Positions 46,088 through 54,938 of a DNA stretch of 64,000 bases are shown piece by piece. Made by a program: the position numbers and the translations under genes. Location: contig NZ_CP014796.1 of NCBI RefSeq assembly GCF_001969385.1, forward strand, positions 3,117,501 to 3,181,500. The letters are read 5' to 3'. Within the stretch, counting starts at the first letter, position 1, and every line of letters starts with the position of its first letter. This DNA comes from Salipiger profundus (GTDB lineage Bacteria; Pseudomonadota; Alphaproteobacteria; Rhodobacterales; Rhodobacteraceae). The notes beneath the pieces are model-generated. The model ran no database searches. It was not told the origin of the DNA and saw nothing but the letters and a program-made list of their open reading frames with translations.

Positions 46088-46849
46088 TCAGTCGTGGAAC
46101 AGCGCCGATCGTCCTCCGTCGATCATGATGGTCTCGGCGTTGATGAAGGGCGCCTCGTCGGACGCGAGAAAGACCGCGGTCATCGCGACCTCCTCGGGTC
46201 GGCCGATGCGGCGCGGCGGATGCAACGCCTCGGCCCGACCGCGCTCGGCGGCGGGATCGTCGAAACCGGCCCAGTAGGTCCGGGCGATCTCGGTGTCGAT
46301 GTAGCCCGGCGCGATGGCGTTCACCCGGATGCCCTCGGCCGCGTACTCGATGCCGAGCGCGCGCGTCAGCCCGATGAGCCCGTGCTTGGCGACCGGGTAG
46401 GGAAAGGTATGCGGGATGATCTGGAAGCCGTGAGTGCTGGCGATGTTGACCACCGCCCCCGCGCCCTGTTCGCGCATCGCGGGCAGCACCGCCTCGGCCA
46501 TGGCCCAGCAGGCCTCGAGGTCGAGCGACATGCATTTCGCCCACTCGCTGCGCGGCATCTCGTGCGGGCGGTGAAAGACGTTGGCACCGGCGTTGTTGAT
46601 CAGCACGTCGATCCGCCCGAACCGCTCGAGCGTCTCGCGCGCCACGGCCTCGACCTGCGCCTGCACCGTCACGTCGGTCTGCACGAAGTGCCCGCCGATC
46701 TCGTCGGCCACCGCCTGGCCGGTCTCGCTGTTGCGCTCGGCGACGACGACGCGCGCGCCCTCGGCGGCAAAGCTGCGGGCGATGGCGGCGCCGATCCCCT
46801 GCCCCGCGCCGGTGACGATGGCCACCTTGTCCGTGAGCCGCCCCGCCAT
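46088..46849 (-). CDS. Short-chain dehydrogenase/reductase, probable sugar dehydrogenase
   Basis: SDR enzyme, 253 aa from ATG 46849 (one-base overlap with the dehydratase stop; GTG 46852 is also possible). The cofactor motif TGAGQGIGAAI (residues 14-24), the NNAGAN block (near 88) and the catalytic YPVAK (near 153), with a serine shortly before, are intact. In this operon the likely reaction is oxidation of the imported aldose to its lactone. Confidence 0.93.
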   Translation of the reverse strand: MAGRLTDKVAIVTGAGQGIGAAIARSFAAEGARVVVAERNSETGQAVADEIGGHFVQTDVTVQAQVEAVARETLERFGRIDVLINNAGANVFHRPHEMPRSEWAKCMSLDLEACWAMAEAVLPAMREQGAGAVVNIASTHGFQIIPHTFPYPVAKHGLIGLTRALGIEYAAEGIRVNAIAPGYIDTEIARTYWAGFDDPAAERGRAEALHPPRRIGRPEEVAMTAVFLASDEAPFINAETIMIDGGRSALFHD

Positions 46850-48021
46850 CACCAGTCCACCACGGTGCCGTCGGGCATCACCGCGTTGCGGGTGTGCAGC
46901 ACTTCCTGCTCGAAGGGATGACGGGCGATCTCGGCCTCGTTCACCTCGAGCCCGAGGCCCGGCTTCTCGGGCAGGTCCCAGCGGCCGGGTGTCCGGTCGA
47001 TGGGCCATTGCACGACGTCGTCGTACCACGGCACCGCGCCGACCATCTCTTCCTGAATGATGTGGTTGGGCGTCGAGACGCCGAAATGCAGCGCCGCGAT
47101 CCCGGCGATGGGGCCCAGCGGGTTGTGCGGCGCGACGCCGATGCCCGCGGTTTCGCAGATCGCCGCGATCTTCTTGGCCTCGGAGATGCCGCCGACATGC
47201 ACGATGTCGGGCTGCGCGATGTGGAAGGCCCGCCGGCGAATGGCGTCCTCGAACGCGGCCCGGCCGATGAGACGCTCGCCGGCCGCGATGCTGATGCGCG
47301 ACGTCCGGGTCAGCTCGACGCAGTTGTCGATCTGCTCTGGCGGCACCGGCTCTTCGGCGAACAGCGGTCGGGCCGGCTCGAGTGCGCGCAGGAAATCCCG
47401 CGCCAGCGCCGCCGAGGCCGGGCGGCCGTGGAAATCGACCATGATGTCGACGTCGGGGCCCACCGCCTGCCGCAGCGAATCCATCGCCATGCCGACGCTG
47501 TCGATGGCCCGGTTGGGCGCGATGTAATGGGCGTAGGGGATCGAGACGACCTTGACCGCGTCATAGCCCGCATCGACCACCTGCCGGCCGCGCTCGGCCA
47601 GTTCCTCGGCACCGTCGGTCTCGTAGACCGAGCTCATGTTGCCCATCCCGAGATGCGTGTAGGTGCGCAGGTGGTCGCGGCACTTGCCGCCCAGCAGGCG
47701 CCAGACCGGCGTGTCGAGCGATTTCCCGAGGATGTCCCACAGCGCGATCTCGATGCCGCTGATCGCGGACATGCCGATCACGCCCATGCGCCAGAAGCCG
47801 TGACGGGTCATCACCTGAAAACATTGCTCGATGTCGCGGGGGTCCATCCCGACGAGCAGCGGCTCGAGGTCCGCGATGGCCCCGATGACCGAGCGCGTCT
47901 TCCATTCGAGCGTCGCCTCGCCCCAGCCGATCAGGCCGGGAACGTCGGTGTCGACCCGGACGAAGACCCAGTTTCGCATCTGCGCGTTGCAGGTGACGGC
48001 GCTGATCCCGGTGATCCGCAC
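46849..48021 (-). CDS. Enolase-superfamily sugar-acid dehydratase, D-galactonate dehydratase type
   Basis: Mandelate-racemase-like dehydratase, 390 aa, GTG start with GGGAGGAG upstream. Magnesium ligands and catalytic residues match DgoD: DFHGR (near residue 193, Asp and His), EEPVPPEQ (near 219), AAGERLIGR (near 243) and APHNPLGPIAG (near 296) with the general-acid histidine; the C-terminal KPGLGLEVNEAEI is also DgoD-like. It would convert the aldonate to the 2-keto-3-deoxy acid. First gene of the leftward sugar operon. Confidence 0.92.
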   Translation of the reverse strand: MRITGISAVTCNAQMRNWVFVRVDTDVPGLIGWGEATLEWKTRSVIGAIADLEPLLVGMDPRDIEQCFQVMTRHGFWRMGVIGMSAISGIEIALWDILGKSLDTPVWRLLGGKCRDHLRTYTHLGMGNMSSVYETDGAEELAERGRQVVDAGYDAVKVVSIPYAHYIAPNRAIDSVGMAMDSLRQAVGPDVDIMVDFHGRPASAALARDFLRALEPARPLFAEEPVPPEQIDNCVELTRTSRISIAAGERLIGRAAFEDAIRRRAFHIAQPDIVHVGGISEAKKIAAICETAGIGVAPHNPLGPIAGIAALHFGVSTPNHIIQEEMVGAVPWYDDVVQWPIDRTPGRWDLPEKPGLGLEVNEAEIARHPFEQEVLHTRNAVMPDGTVVDW

Positions 48022-48042
48022 GATGTTCTCCTCCCATTTGTA

Positions 48043-48076
48043 GTATTATTAGCTCTTATTCATATACCCCTGTCAA
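48043..48076 (-). promoter_or_regulatory. Promoter of the sugar operon
   Basis: On the minus strand a consensus TTGACA (48071-48076) is followed after 18-19 bp by an AT-rich TAATAATAC-type -10 region (48043-48052), in an otherwise GC-rich window. The GntR regulator probably binds here; no clear palindrome was identified. Confidence 0.6.
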
Positions 48077-48243
48077 GGGAGTGACTTCAGGGCTGTCTTT
48101 TCCGCCTTTTTTCATAGCCTTGCACCGCAATCCCGGCTGCGTCGGCAGGGGTGCACATGCCCCGAAAGAAAAGGCGCGCGGCGGCTCTTGGCCACCGCGC
48201 GCCTCGGGCGAGCTGGTCGGATTCGGGATCGGCGGGCGCCGGA

Positions 48244-49425
48244 TCAGGCGGCGAGGGCCGGCCGGTCGCCGCGCTGCGCGTCGGCGAAGGCAATGCCCAG
48301 TACGAGGATGCCACCGGCGGCGAGCGCCGAGCCGACGAGGCCGGTCGCCTCCCAGCCGTGACCGGCCTGAAGCGTCATGCCGGCAAGGAACGGCCCCAGC
48401 GCGTTGGCCAGGTTGAAGGCTGCGTGGTTGAGCGCCGCCGACAGCTCCTGCGCCTCGCCTGCCACGTCGATCAGCCGCATCTGCAGCGGGATCACCAGCC
48501 CGGCGGTGGTGCCGAGCATCAGGATCGTGGTGCCCATCAGCTGCCAGTTGCCGATCACCTGCGTGTAGAGCAGCGGCACCACGGCCATCCCTGTGAGCAG
48601 CACGAGCATGCCGCCGAACCGCGACCAGGACGCCAGCCGCCCTGCCACCGCGTTGCCGAAGGAGGCGCCGATGCCAAAGGCCGACAGCGCCATCGCGATG
48701 CCCCAGCTCGGCGCGGTCGTCGCGTCCATCAGCGCCGACGAGAGGTAGGAATAGACGGCGAAGATGCCGCCGAAGCCCACCGCCCCGATGCCGAGCGTCA
48801 GCCAGATCGCGCGGTTCTTCAGTGCCCGCAGCGCGTCCATCGGGTTGGTCTCGCGGTCGGGGGCCTCGTAGGGCGCGACCCAGAGCAGCAGGGCGGCGGC
48901 GAACAGCGCGATCACGGTCACCAGAACGAAGCAGGCTCTCCAGCCGAACGCCTCGCCGATGTAGCCGGCCGCCGGCACGCCGATCACGTTGGCGAGCGTC
49001 AGCCCGAGCATCACCTGAGCGACACCGGCGGCGCGACGGCCCACCGGCAGCATGTCCGACGCGAGCAGCGTGGCGATCCCGAGGTAGGCGCCATGCGGCA
49101 GCCCCGACAGCATCCGCGTGCCGTTGAGCACCGACATCCCCGGCGCCATGGCGGTCAGCAGGTTCGACGCGCCGAAGGCCGCGATCAGCCCGGCGAGCAT
49201 GTATTTCTTGGGGAACTTCGCGCCGATCAGCGCGAGCACCGGGGCGCCGATGACGACGCCAAGAGCATAGCCGCTCACCGCGTGGCCGGCCTCGGCCTCG
49301 GAAATGCCGAAGTCGGCCGCATAGAACGGCAGGAGTCCCATCGCGGCGAACTCCGAGACACCGATGGCAAATGCGCCAAGGGCGAGCGACACGATGGTCC
49401 AGCGGACGCGGGCGTGTGTGTACAT
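48244..49425 (-). CDS. MFS exporter, DHA1/AraJ-like
   Basis: Twelve-helix major-facilitator transporter, 393 aa from ATG 49425 (GGGAGG 7 nt upstream). The opening SLALGAFAIGVSEFAAMGLLP and the RMLSGLPHGAYLGIATLLA block (near residue 98) are typical of the sugar-efflux/chloramphenicol-resistance subgroup (AraJ, YdhP, SotB). It may release excess sugar, inducer or drugs; it is transcribed separately from the sugar operon. Confidence 0.9.
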   Translation of the reverse strand: MYTHARVRWTIVSLALGAFAIGVSEFAAMGLLPFYAADFGISEAEAGHAVSGYALGVVIGAPVLALIGAKFPKKYMLAGLIAAFGASNLLTAMAPGMSVLNGTRMLSGLPHGAYLGIATLLASDMLPVGRRAAGVAQVMLGLTLANVIGVPAAGYIGEAFGWRACFVLVTVIALFAAALLLWVAPYEAPDRETNPMDALRALKNRAIWLTLGIGAVGFGGIFAVYSYLSSALMDATTAPSWGIAMALSAFGIGASFGNAVAGRLASWSRFGGMLVLLTGMAVVPLLYTQVIGNWQLMGTTILMLGTTAGLVIPLQMRLIDVAGEAQELSAALNHAAFNLANALGPFLAGMTLQAGHGWEATGLVGSALAAGGILVLGIAFADAQRGDRPALAA

Positions 49426-49801
49426 TGCGGGCCTCCCGCTCTGTGTGTGGTGGTGGATGCTGCCGTTGCAGCGAACCCGCGACATATCGAATGTGATCGC
49501 TCACACAATGGCGGTTCCATCATCCCCGATCTGACGTGTGTGCATGTCGGAGAGGGACGCGTTTCTCTTGCCGCGCAAAGACCTTAGCCGGCGGCAAGAG
49601 CGAGCGGCCGCGCCGCCCCGATGCGGGGCAGGCGTGGTCGAATGCATGCCTGTCGGGACGTGCAAGGATGCGGCGCCGATGCACCCGCGTGATGGCATCG
49701 GCCTCCTCGGGGATCGCATCGGAGCGACGTCAGAGAGGCGCGAAGCGCCCGCGCGGCGGTGCAACTCGAACGCGGATCGAAGCCCCGCCCGGGCCGTGAC
49801 T
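49426..49801. other. Gene-free region containing an operator-like inverted repeat
   Basis: About 375 bp without a convincing gene between the MFS start and the amidohydrolase stop. TGTGATCGCTCACA at 49492-49505 (TGTGA and TCACA arms, 4-nt centre) lies about 70 bp upstream of the MFS start and may bind a repressor. The rest, 49510-49801, shows nothing recognisable, though it may hold the transcript end of the amidohydrolase gene. Confidence 0.4.
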
Positions 49802-51025
49802 TCAGCCGGCGCTGTCGGAGCTGATCCAGCGGCGCAGCAGCGCCTCGATCACCGCGCCGCCGTTGCGCAGGTCGTCCGGTAGCGTGAGCTCGGCCTCGTT
49901 GTGGCTGAGCCCGTCGACACTCGGCACGAAGACCAGCGTGCTCGGCATCGCCGCCGCCAGTGCCAGCGCGTCGTGGCCGGTGATGGTCAGCATCCCGGTC
50001 GCCCTGAGACCCAGCTCGTCCGCCACCGCCAGCGTATCGCCCACCCCCTCGGGGTCGAGCGCCGTGCCCGGGCGGGCCTCGTCGGTGAAGACCTCGATGC
50101 CGCAGCCGAGCGCGGAGACCTCGGGCCCGATGGCCTGCATGAAGCGGTCGCCGACCTCGGTGCAGACCTGCTGCTCGGGGTTGCGGATCTCGAAGTAGAC
50201 CGTGACCCGCGAGGCCACGACGTTCGGGCTGTCGGGCTCGGCCACGATCTTGGCGGCGGACCAGTGCAGCAGCGCCTCTTCCGCCTCCATCTGCGCATGA
50301 AACCGGGTGATCGCCAGCGCCGCCGCGCGCATTGCGTCGCGCCGCTTGCCCATCGCCGTGGGCCCCGTGTGCGAGGGGGCGCCGGTGAAACTCAGCGTCA
50401 GCTTGCGCACGCCCCACGAGGCCGTGACTGCACCGATCTGCAGGCCGGTCTCCTCGAGGTGCCCGCCCTGCTCGACGTGCAGCTCGAGGTTGCGCACGGG
50501 CGTCAGGTCGAGCGGGTCTTCTCCGAGAAACCCGATCTCTTCGAGGGCCTCGCCCATGCTCACGCCCAGCCGGTCGGTCAGGCCGAGCGCGAAATCGGCG
50601 GTATACTTGCCGGTGAACACCGAGCTGCCGGTCAGGCTGGGCTGGAACCGGGCCCCCTCCTCGTTGGTCCAGTTCACCACGGTGATGTTGTGCCGCGCCG
50701 CGCCACCCTCGGCGTGAATCTTCGAGGCCGCCGCCAGCGCCGACAGCACGCCGAGCGAGCCGTCGAACCGGCCGCCCGTCGGCTGGCTGTCGAGATGGGA
50801 GCCGCAGAGCACCGTCGTGTCAGCATCGGGCGCCGTCGGGAAGGTGGCGAACATGTTGCCCACCGGGTCGACCGTGACGCGGGCCCCGCGCGCGGTCGCG
50901 ATCTCGGCGAAGAGACGACGGGCGGCACCGTCCTCGGCGCTGCCGGTCAGACGGCGCACCCCGCCACCGGGCGTGGCGCCGATTTCGGCAAAACGGTCGA
51001 GCAGGGCGATCAGGTCGTCGGGCAT
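49802..51025 (-). CDS. M20-family Zn-dependent amidohydrolase (hydantoinase/carbamoylase type)
   Basis: Dinuclear zinc hydrolase of the N-carbamoyl-L-amino-acid amidohydrolase / allantoate amidohydrolase / beta-ureidopropionase family, 407 aa from ATG 51025. Metal ligands are visible in CGSHLDSQPTGGRFDGSLG (near residue 80), NEEGARF (near 125) and LELHVEQG (near 188); GAPSHTGPTAMGKRRDA holds the substrate arginine region and LSHNE the last histidine. It would release ammonia (and CO2) from a ureido compound. The neighbourhood (amidase, urease) fits nitrogen scavenging. Confidence 0.92.
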   Translation of the reverse strand: MPDDLIALLDRFAEIGATPGGGVRRLTGSAEDGAARRLFAEIATARGARVTVDPVGNMFATFPTAPDADTTVLCGSHLDSQPTGGRFDGSLGVLSALAAASKIHAEGGAARHNITVVNWTNEEGARFQPSLTGSSVFTGKYTADFALGLTDRLGVSMGEALEEIGFLGEDPLDLTPVRNLELHVEQGGHLEETGLQIGAVTASWGVRKLTLSFTGAPSHTGPTAMGKRRDAMRAAALAITRFHAQMEAEEALLHWSAAKIVAEPDSPNVVASRVTVYFEIRNPEQQVCTEVGDRFMQAIGPEVSALGCGIEVFTDEARPGTALDPEGVGDTLAVADELGLRATGMLTITGHDALALAAAMPSTLVFVPSVDGLSHNEAELTLPDDLRNGGAVIEALLRRWISSDSAG

Positions 51026-51211
51026 CGGGTGTCCTCGGGGCTGGGATGACGCCGCGCACCCTGCGCCGCCCCGCACCGCCAGAACAGGGGCCGGGCCACT
51101 TCCTCGCGCGGGAGGCACGACACGGCGGACGCAGGGACAAGTGCGCCAGCGATCGGCCCGCGACAACCCATCGGGGCCGTGCCACCATCGGCCGGAAACA
51201 GCGAGGACCCC

Positions 51212-52162
51212 ATGGATCAAGGACCGGACATCCGCTCGATCATCCGCCGCGTGCCGGGCTGGGAAGACCGCCCCGTCGTGGTCGAGGCCGCCATCCCGGT
51301 GCTGGCCTCCCCGTCATGGCGCGGGGTGGACGGCGCACCGCTCGTGGCCCGCGACACCGAGACCGGCGCCACGCTCTTCGTCAAGCACCTGCACGAGGAC
51401 ACCGGCTTCTACATCGAGCCGGACCATGCCTTCGAGGCCGCCCGCATCGCCGGCGAGACCGGCGTCGGACCGCGCGTGCTGGTCGCGGATGCGCAGGCCC
51501 GGGTGCTGGTGACGGAATACCTTGGCGAAGGCTGGCGCACCGCCGGACTCGAACATGCCGCCGACGCAGGTTTCGTCGACCGCGTGCTCGCCGCGCGGGC
51601 GCAGCTCGCCGAGGGCCCGGCGCTGCCCGCCCGTGTGGATGTCTTCGCCGAGTTGAACCGTCTTCACGCGCTCGTGGCCGAGACCGGCGCGACCACGGCC
51701 CCCGACGTGGACTTCGCCTTTGACCTCGTGATGCTGGCCGCCGAGCGCGCGGGCCGCGACATCCCGGTGCCGATCCACGGAGACGGCAACCTGTCGAACG
51801 TGCTATTCCACGTCTCGGGCGAGATCCGGCTCGTCGACTACGACCGGGCCGGCATGGGCAGCCCCTGTGAGGAGCTGGGCAGCGCGCTGGTCGAGATGTG
51901 TGCCTTCGAGCCGCCTGCCCGCGCGGCGTTCTCGCGCGCGGCGGCGGCCTTCGGGCTGCCGGACACCGACGAGGTCTTCGACCGGGTTCGCCTCTACGGG
52001 ATCGCAGACGACCTGCGCTGGACGCTGATCGGCATGCTGATGGGACACCTGAGCCCCCGCAAGCACGAGGAATTCTACAAGTTCGGCCTGTGGCGGCTGG
52101 TGCGCCTGCGCGCGGCGCTGCGCGACCCCCGCTTCGGCGAAAGACTGAGGAGCGCCGCATGA
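51212..52162 (+). CDS. Choline-kinase-like phosphotransferase, first of a tandem pair
   Basis: APH/ChoK-fold kinase, 316 aa from ATG 51212 (GAGGA 4 nt upstream). The catalytic loop IHGDGNLSNVLF near residue 195 and the metal-binding LVDYDRAGMG near 212 are intact, as is an early LFVKHLH segment for ATP. It overlaps the second kinase by 4 nt. Substrate unknown; the LicA/choline kinase relatives phosphorylate choline or ethanolamine. Divergent from the amidohydrolase gene. Confidence 0.8.
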   Translation: MDQGPDIRSIIRRVPGWEDRPVVVEAAIPVLASPSWRGVDGAPLVARDTETGATLFVKHLHEDTGFYIEPDHAFEAARIAGETGVGPRVLVADAQARVLVTEYLGEGWRTAGLEHAADAGFVDRVLAARAQLAEGPALPARVDVFAELNRLHALVAETGATTAPDVDFAFDLVMLAAERAGRDIPVPIHGDGNLSNVLFHVSGEIRLVDYDRAGMGSPCEELGSALVEMCAFEPPARAAFSRAAAAFGLPDTDEVFDRVRLYGIADDLRWTLIGMLMGHLSPRKHEEFYKFGLWRLVRLRAALRDPRFGERLRSAA

Positions 52163-53112
52163 GCACCCCGCAACGCCGCATGGGCGAGGCCCGCACCCCC
52201 GACGAGCAGAACGCCGAAGCCGCCATCCGCATGGTCCCCGCCTGGGCCGGCTCTGAAAGCGATATCGCCTACCGGATGATGGTCGGTGGTCTCAACAACC
52301 GCAATTGGCATATCGAGGTGGCGGGCGACGACCGGTCCTATTTCCTCAAGATCCCCGGTGACGGCACCGAGATCTTCATCAACCGCGCCACCTCCTACGA
52401 GGCGGCCAGCCATGCCCACGGGGTCGGCATCGCGCCCGAGGTCATCTTTCACGACGCGAACACCGGCACCGAGGTGCACGAGTTCCTCGAGGGCCACACC
52501 ACCTGCACCACCGCCGACTTCATGCGCCCGGACGTGCGCGAAAAGGTCATCCGTCTCTTCCGCACCCTGCATTCCGGCCCGGTTCTGAGCCAGGTGAAGA
52601 CCATCTTCGACCTGATCGACGAGCACCTGGAACAGGCCGCCGAGCTGGGCTCCTCGATGCCCGAGGACCTGCCCTGGCTGCTGCACCACTACGAGAAGAT
52701 CCGCGCCGCCTTCACGGCGTCGGGCATGGATATCGTGACCTGCTACAACGACCCCATGCCGGGCAACTTCCTGTTCTCGCCGACCGGAGAGCTGAAGCTG
52801 ATCGACTACGAGTTCGCCTCGGCCAACGAGCGCAGCTACGACATCGGCGTCTTCGCCTGCGAGATGTTTCTCGAGGAAGACGAGACCGACGCGCTGATCG
52901 AGACCTACTTCGGCTCCGTCACGCCCCAGATGCAGGCGCGGGTGAACCTCTGCCGCATCCTTGCCGACCTGAAGTGGGGAAGCTGGGCGGTGGTCAACCG
53001 CAAGCTCACCGACTGGGACTTCGACTTCCAGAAATACGGGCTGTGGAAATACATGCGCGGCCGCGCGATGATGATGGACCCGCGCTTCGACAGCTGGCTG
53101 CGCCACACCTGA
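52159..53112 (+). CDS. Choline/ethanolamine kinase family protein, second of the pair
   Basis: Kinase of 317 aa. CYNDPMPGNFLF (near residue 196) and LKLIDYEFASANERSYDIG (near 213) match the choline/ethanolamine kinase signature (N-D-x-x-x-x-N, then IDYE-[FY]-A). The GGLNNRNWHIEV glycine-rich start and the YFLKIPGDG lysine for ATP are also present. Its start overlaps the first kinase (ATGA), and a strong terminator follows. The two kinases align only loosely, so they may act on different amino-alcohols or form a hetero-oligomer (inference). Confidence 0.87.
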   Translation: MSTPQRRMGEARTPDEQNAEAAIRMVPAWAGSESDIAYRMMVGGLNNRNWHIEVAGDDRSYFLKIPGDGTEIFINRATSYEAASHAHGVGIAPEVIFHDANTGTEVHEFLEGHTTCTTADFMRPDVREKVIRLFRTLHSGPVLSQVKTIFDLIDEHLEQAAELGSSMPEDLPWLLHHYEKIRAAFTASGMDIVTCYNDPMPGNFLFSPTGELKLIDYEFASANERSYDIGVFACEMFLEEDETDALIETYFGSVTPQMQARVNLCRILADLKWGSWAVVNRKLTDWDFDFQKYGLWKYMRGRAMMMDPRFDSWLRHT

Positions 53113-53127
53113 TGCCCTGAATTTCAG

Positions 53128-53153
53128 CAGGCGCGACACCGCGCCTGTTTTTT
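53128..53153 (+). terminator. Intrinsic terminator of the kinase operon
   Basis: CAGGCGCG and CGCGCCTG arms (53128-53135 and 53140-53147), 4-nt loop, then TTTTTT; 16 bp after the stop. A small palindrome CTGAA-T-TTCAG (53117-53127) precedes it. Confidence 0.93.
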
Positions 53154-53166
53154 CACGCTCGTTTAG

Positions 53167-53178
53167 TTGAATTTTCAA
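53167..53178. promoter_or_regulatory. Palindrome upstream of the DeoR-type regulator
   Basis: TTGAA-TT-TTCAA in an AT-rich patch about 65 bp before the regulator start; a candidate autoregulatory operator or part of the promoter. Confidence 0.35.
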
Positions 53179-53241
53179 TATTATCTGAGGACAGTGAGGA
53201 GGAGGCGGCCCAGTGCCGTTACAGGAAATGTCAGGGTCCGC

Positions 53242-54042
53242 ATGGCCGAACAGACCACCACTCACGCCCCCCCGCGGTTGCGCCGCGCGTGCCGGCAGGA
53301 CCGGATCCTTGCAGAGCTTCACGCCCAGCCCGCGCTCCGGGCCTCGGAGCTGTCCCAGATGCTCGAGGTCTCGCACGAGACCATCCGCCGCGACCTGATC
53401 GACCTCGACCGGCGCGGCCTGCTGCGGCGCACCTACGGCGGCGCGCAGCGGTCCCTGCGGTTCGAGGCGCCCGTCGGCGAGCGGCGCTTCATGCATGTCG
53501 ATGCCCGCGAACGCATCGGCGCCGAAGCCGCGGCGCTGGCCCGGCCCGGGCAGGTGGTAATGATCGGCAGCGGCTCGACCTGCTGGCACGCGGCGCGCCG
53601 CATCGCCACCGACTGCCGCGCGGTCACCGCGATCACCAACGACCACGCGGTCGCCGAGGCGCTCTGCGGCAACGACACGATCCAGATCATCATGCTCGGC
53701 GGCCGGTTGCACCCGGGCGAGCGCTACGCCTGGGGGCCGCAGGCGGTGGAAGAGCTCACCCGCTACCGCGCCGACTGGGCGATCCTCGGCACCTCGGGCA
53801 TCGACGGTCTGGGCGCGCATGACATCGACGACCATGCCGCAGGCGTGCTGCGCCGGATGATCCGCCAGTCCCGCCGCGTCGCGATCCTCGCCGACCGCTC
53901 GAAGTTCGGACAGGCGGCGCTCGCCCGGATCGCCGGCTGGTCCGAGGTCGACACGGTGATCTGCGACGCGCCGCCCGATGGCCCCCTCGCTGCGACACTC
54001 GCGGGCCACGGCGTCGATATCCGCCTGCCCTGCGCCGCCTGA
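53242..54042 (+). CDS. DeoR/GlpR-family transcriptional regulator
   Basis: Repressor of 266 aa. The N-terminal helix-turn-helix ELSQMLEVSHETIRRDLIDL (near residue 40) is the standard DeoR signature, followed by GLLRRTYGGA. The C-terminal sensor has the sugar-phosphate-isomerase-like fold, with MIGSGSTCWHAARRI (near 113), TNDHAVAEAL and the C-terminal ILADRSKFGQAAL. ATG 53242 is used; the upstream in-frame sequence lacks similarity. It may respond to a phosphorylated product of the neighbouring kinases (inference). Confidence 0.9.
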   Translation: MAEQTTTHAPPRLRRACRQDRILAELHAQPALRASELSQMLEVSHETIRRDLIDLDRRGLLRRTYGGAQRSLRFEAPVGERRFMHVDARERIGAEAAALARPGQVVMIGSGSTCWHAARRIATDCRAVTAITNDHAVAEALCGNDTIQIIMLGGRLHPGERYAWGPQAVEELTRYRADWAILGTSGIDGLGAHDIDDHAAGVLRRMIRQSRRVAILADRSKFGQAALARIAGWSEVDTVICDAPPDGPLAATLAGHGVDIRLPCAA

Positions 54043-54065
54043 GCCGTTCCCGAAGGATCAAGACC

Positions 54066-54938
54066 ATGACCATCCACACCAACCTGCTCGACCGTCCCGA
54101 CCCCCGAGCGCTGACGCTCGGCAGCCTCGGCATCCTGCGCTGCGGCGAGGGCGAAACGCAGCATCTCAACCCGACCGACCCGTCGGGCGCGGCCTGCTAC
54201 CATCTCGTCTTTCCGCTGAACGCCCCGACCCGCTTCTGCCAGGCCGGGCAGACCGGAGAGGTCCGCGCCGGCGGATACGTCCTGTTGCGCGGCGACCGGT
54301 TCTACGACCTCTCGTCGCCCTCTGACCTCGCGCGGTGGGTGGTCACCATCCCGGCCCGCGCGCTTCGCGACCGGCTCGTCGCGGTCGATGCGCATGTCGC
54401 CGGGCGGTTCCGCGCCAACCCGGAGATGGCCGCCTTCGTCCTGCGGACGATCTCGTCCACGGCGCATATCTTTCAAGACAACAGGCTGCCGCCCCGGCCC
54501 GAGGCGCTGGCCGCGGAAATCGTCGCGCTCACCGCGCTGATGATCGGGGCCGAGGACGGCTGCGACGAGAACCTCTCGAACGTCGGCCGGAGCCGGACGC
54601 GGCAGCGCATCATGGATCACATCGAGGCGCACCTGGGCGACCCGGACCTCGGTCCAGACACCATCTCCCGCGCGGTCCGGATCTCGCGCAGCTACCTCTA
54701 CGAGCTGCTCGCCGAGGGCAACGAGACGGTGTCGGGCTTCATCCGCAGCAGGCGCCTTCAGGCCGCCTACGAAATGCTGATCGGCGATCCCCGCGGCAGC
54801 GTCGCGATCTCCGAGGTCGCCTACCGCACCGGCTTCCGCAGCCCCTCGCATTTCTCGCGCAGCTTCACCCGCCATTTCCACGCGACGCCCCGCGACATCC
54901 GTGCCGGCGCCGCCACACTTTCGAGACCCGCCGAATGA
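54066..54938 (+). CDS. AraC-family transcriptional regulator
   Basis: Activator-type protein, 290 aa. The N-terminal part (1-180) resembles the cupin-like AraC-binding domain (LVFPLNAPTRFCQAGQTGEV). The C-terminal double helix-turn-helix is clear: ISRAVRISRSYLYELLAEG (near residue 200) and ISEVAYRTGFRSPSHFSRSF (near 250). It is 24 bp after the DeoR gene and overlaps the HAD gene by 4 nt, so the three form an operon. Confidence 0.9.
   Translation: MTIHTNLLDRPDPRALTLGSLGILRCGEGETQHLNPTDPSGAACYHLVFPLNAPTRFCQAGQTGEVRAGGYVLLRGDRFYDLSSPSDLARWVVTIPARALRDRLVAVDAHVAGRFRANPEMAAFVLRTISSTAHIFQDNRLPPRPEALAAEIVALTALMIGAEDGCDENLSNVGRSRTRQRIMDHIEAHLGDPDLGPDTISRAVRISRSYLYELLAEGNETVSGFIRSRRLQAAYEMLIGDPRGSVAISEVAYRTGFRSPSHFSRSFTRHFHATPRDIRAGAATLSRPAE

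Noticed and set aside
49536..49799. Short overlapping ORFs in both strands between the MFS and M20 genes
   Set aside because: No ribosome site, domain or conserved pattern; composition is that of random GC-rich sequence.
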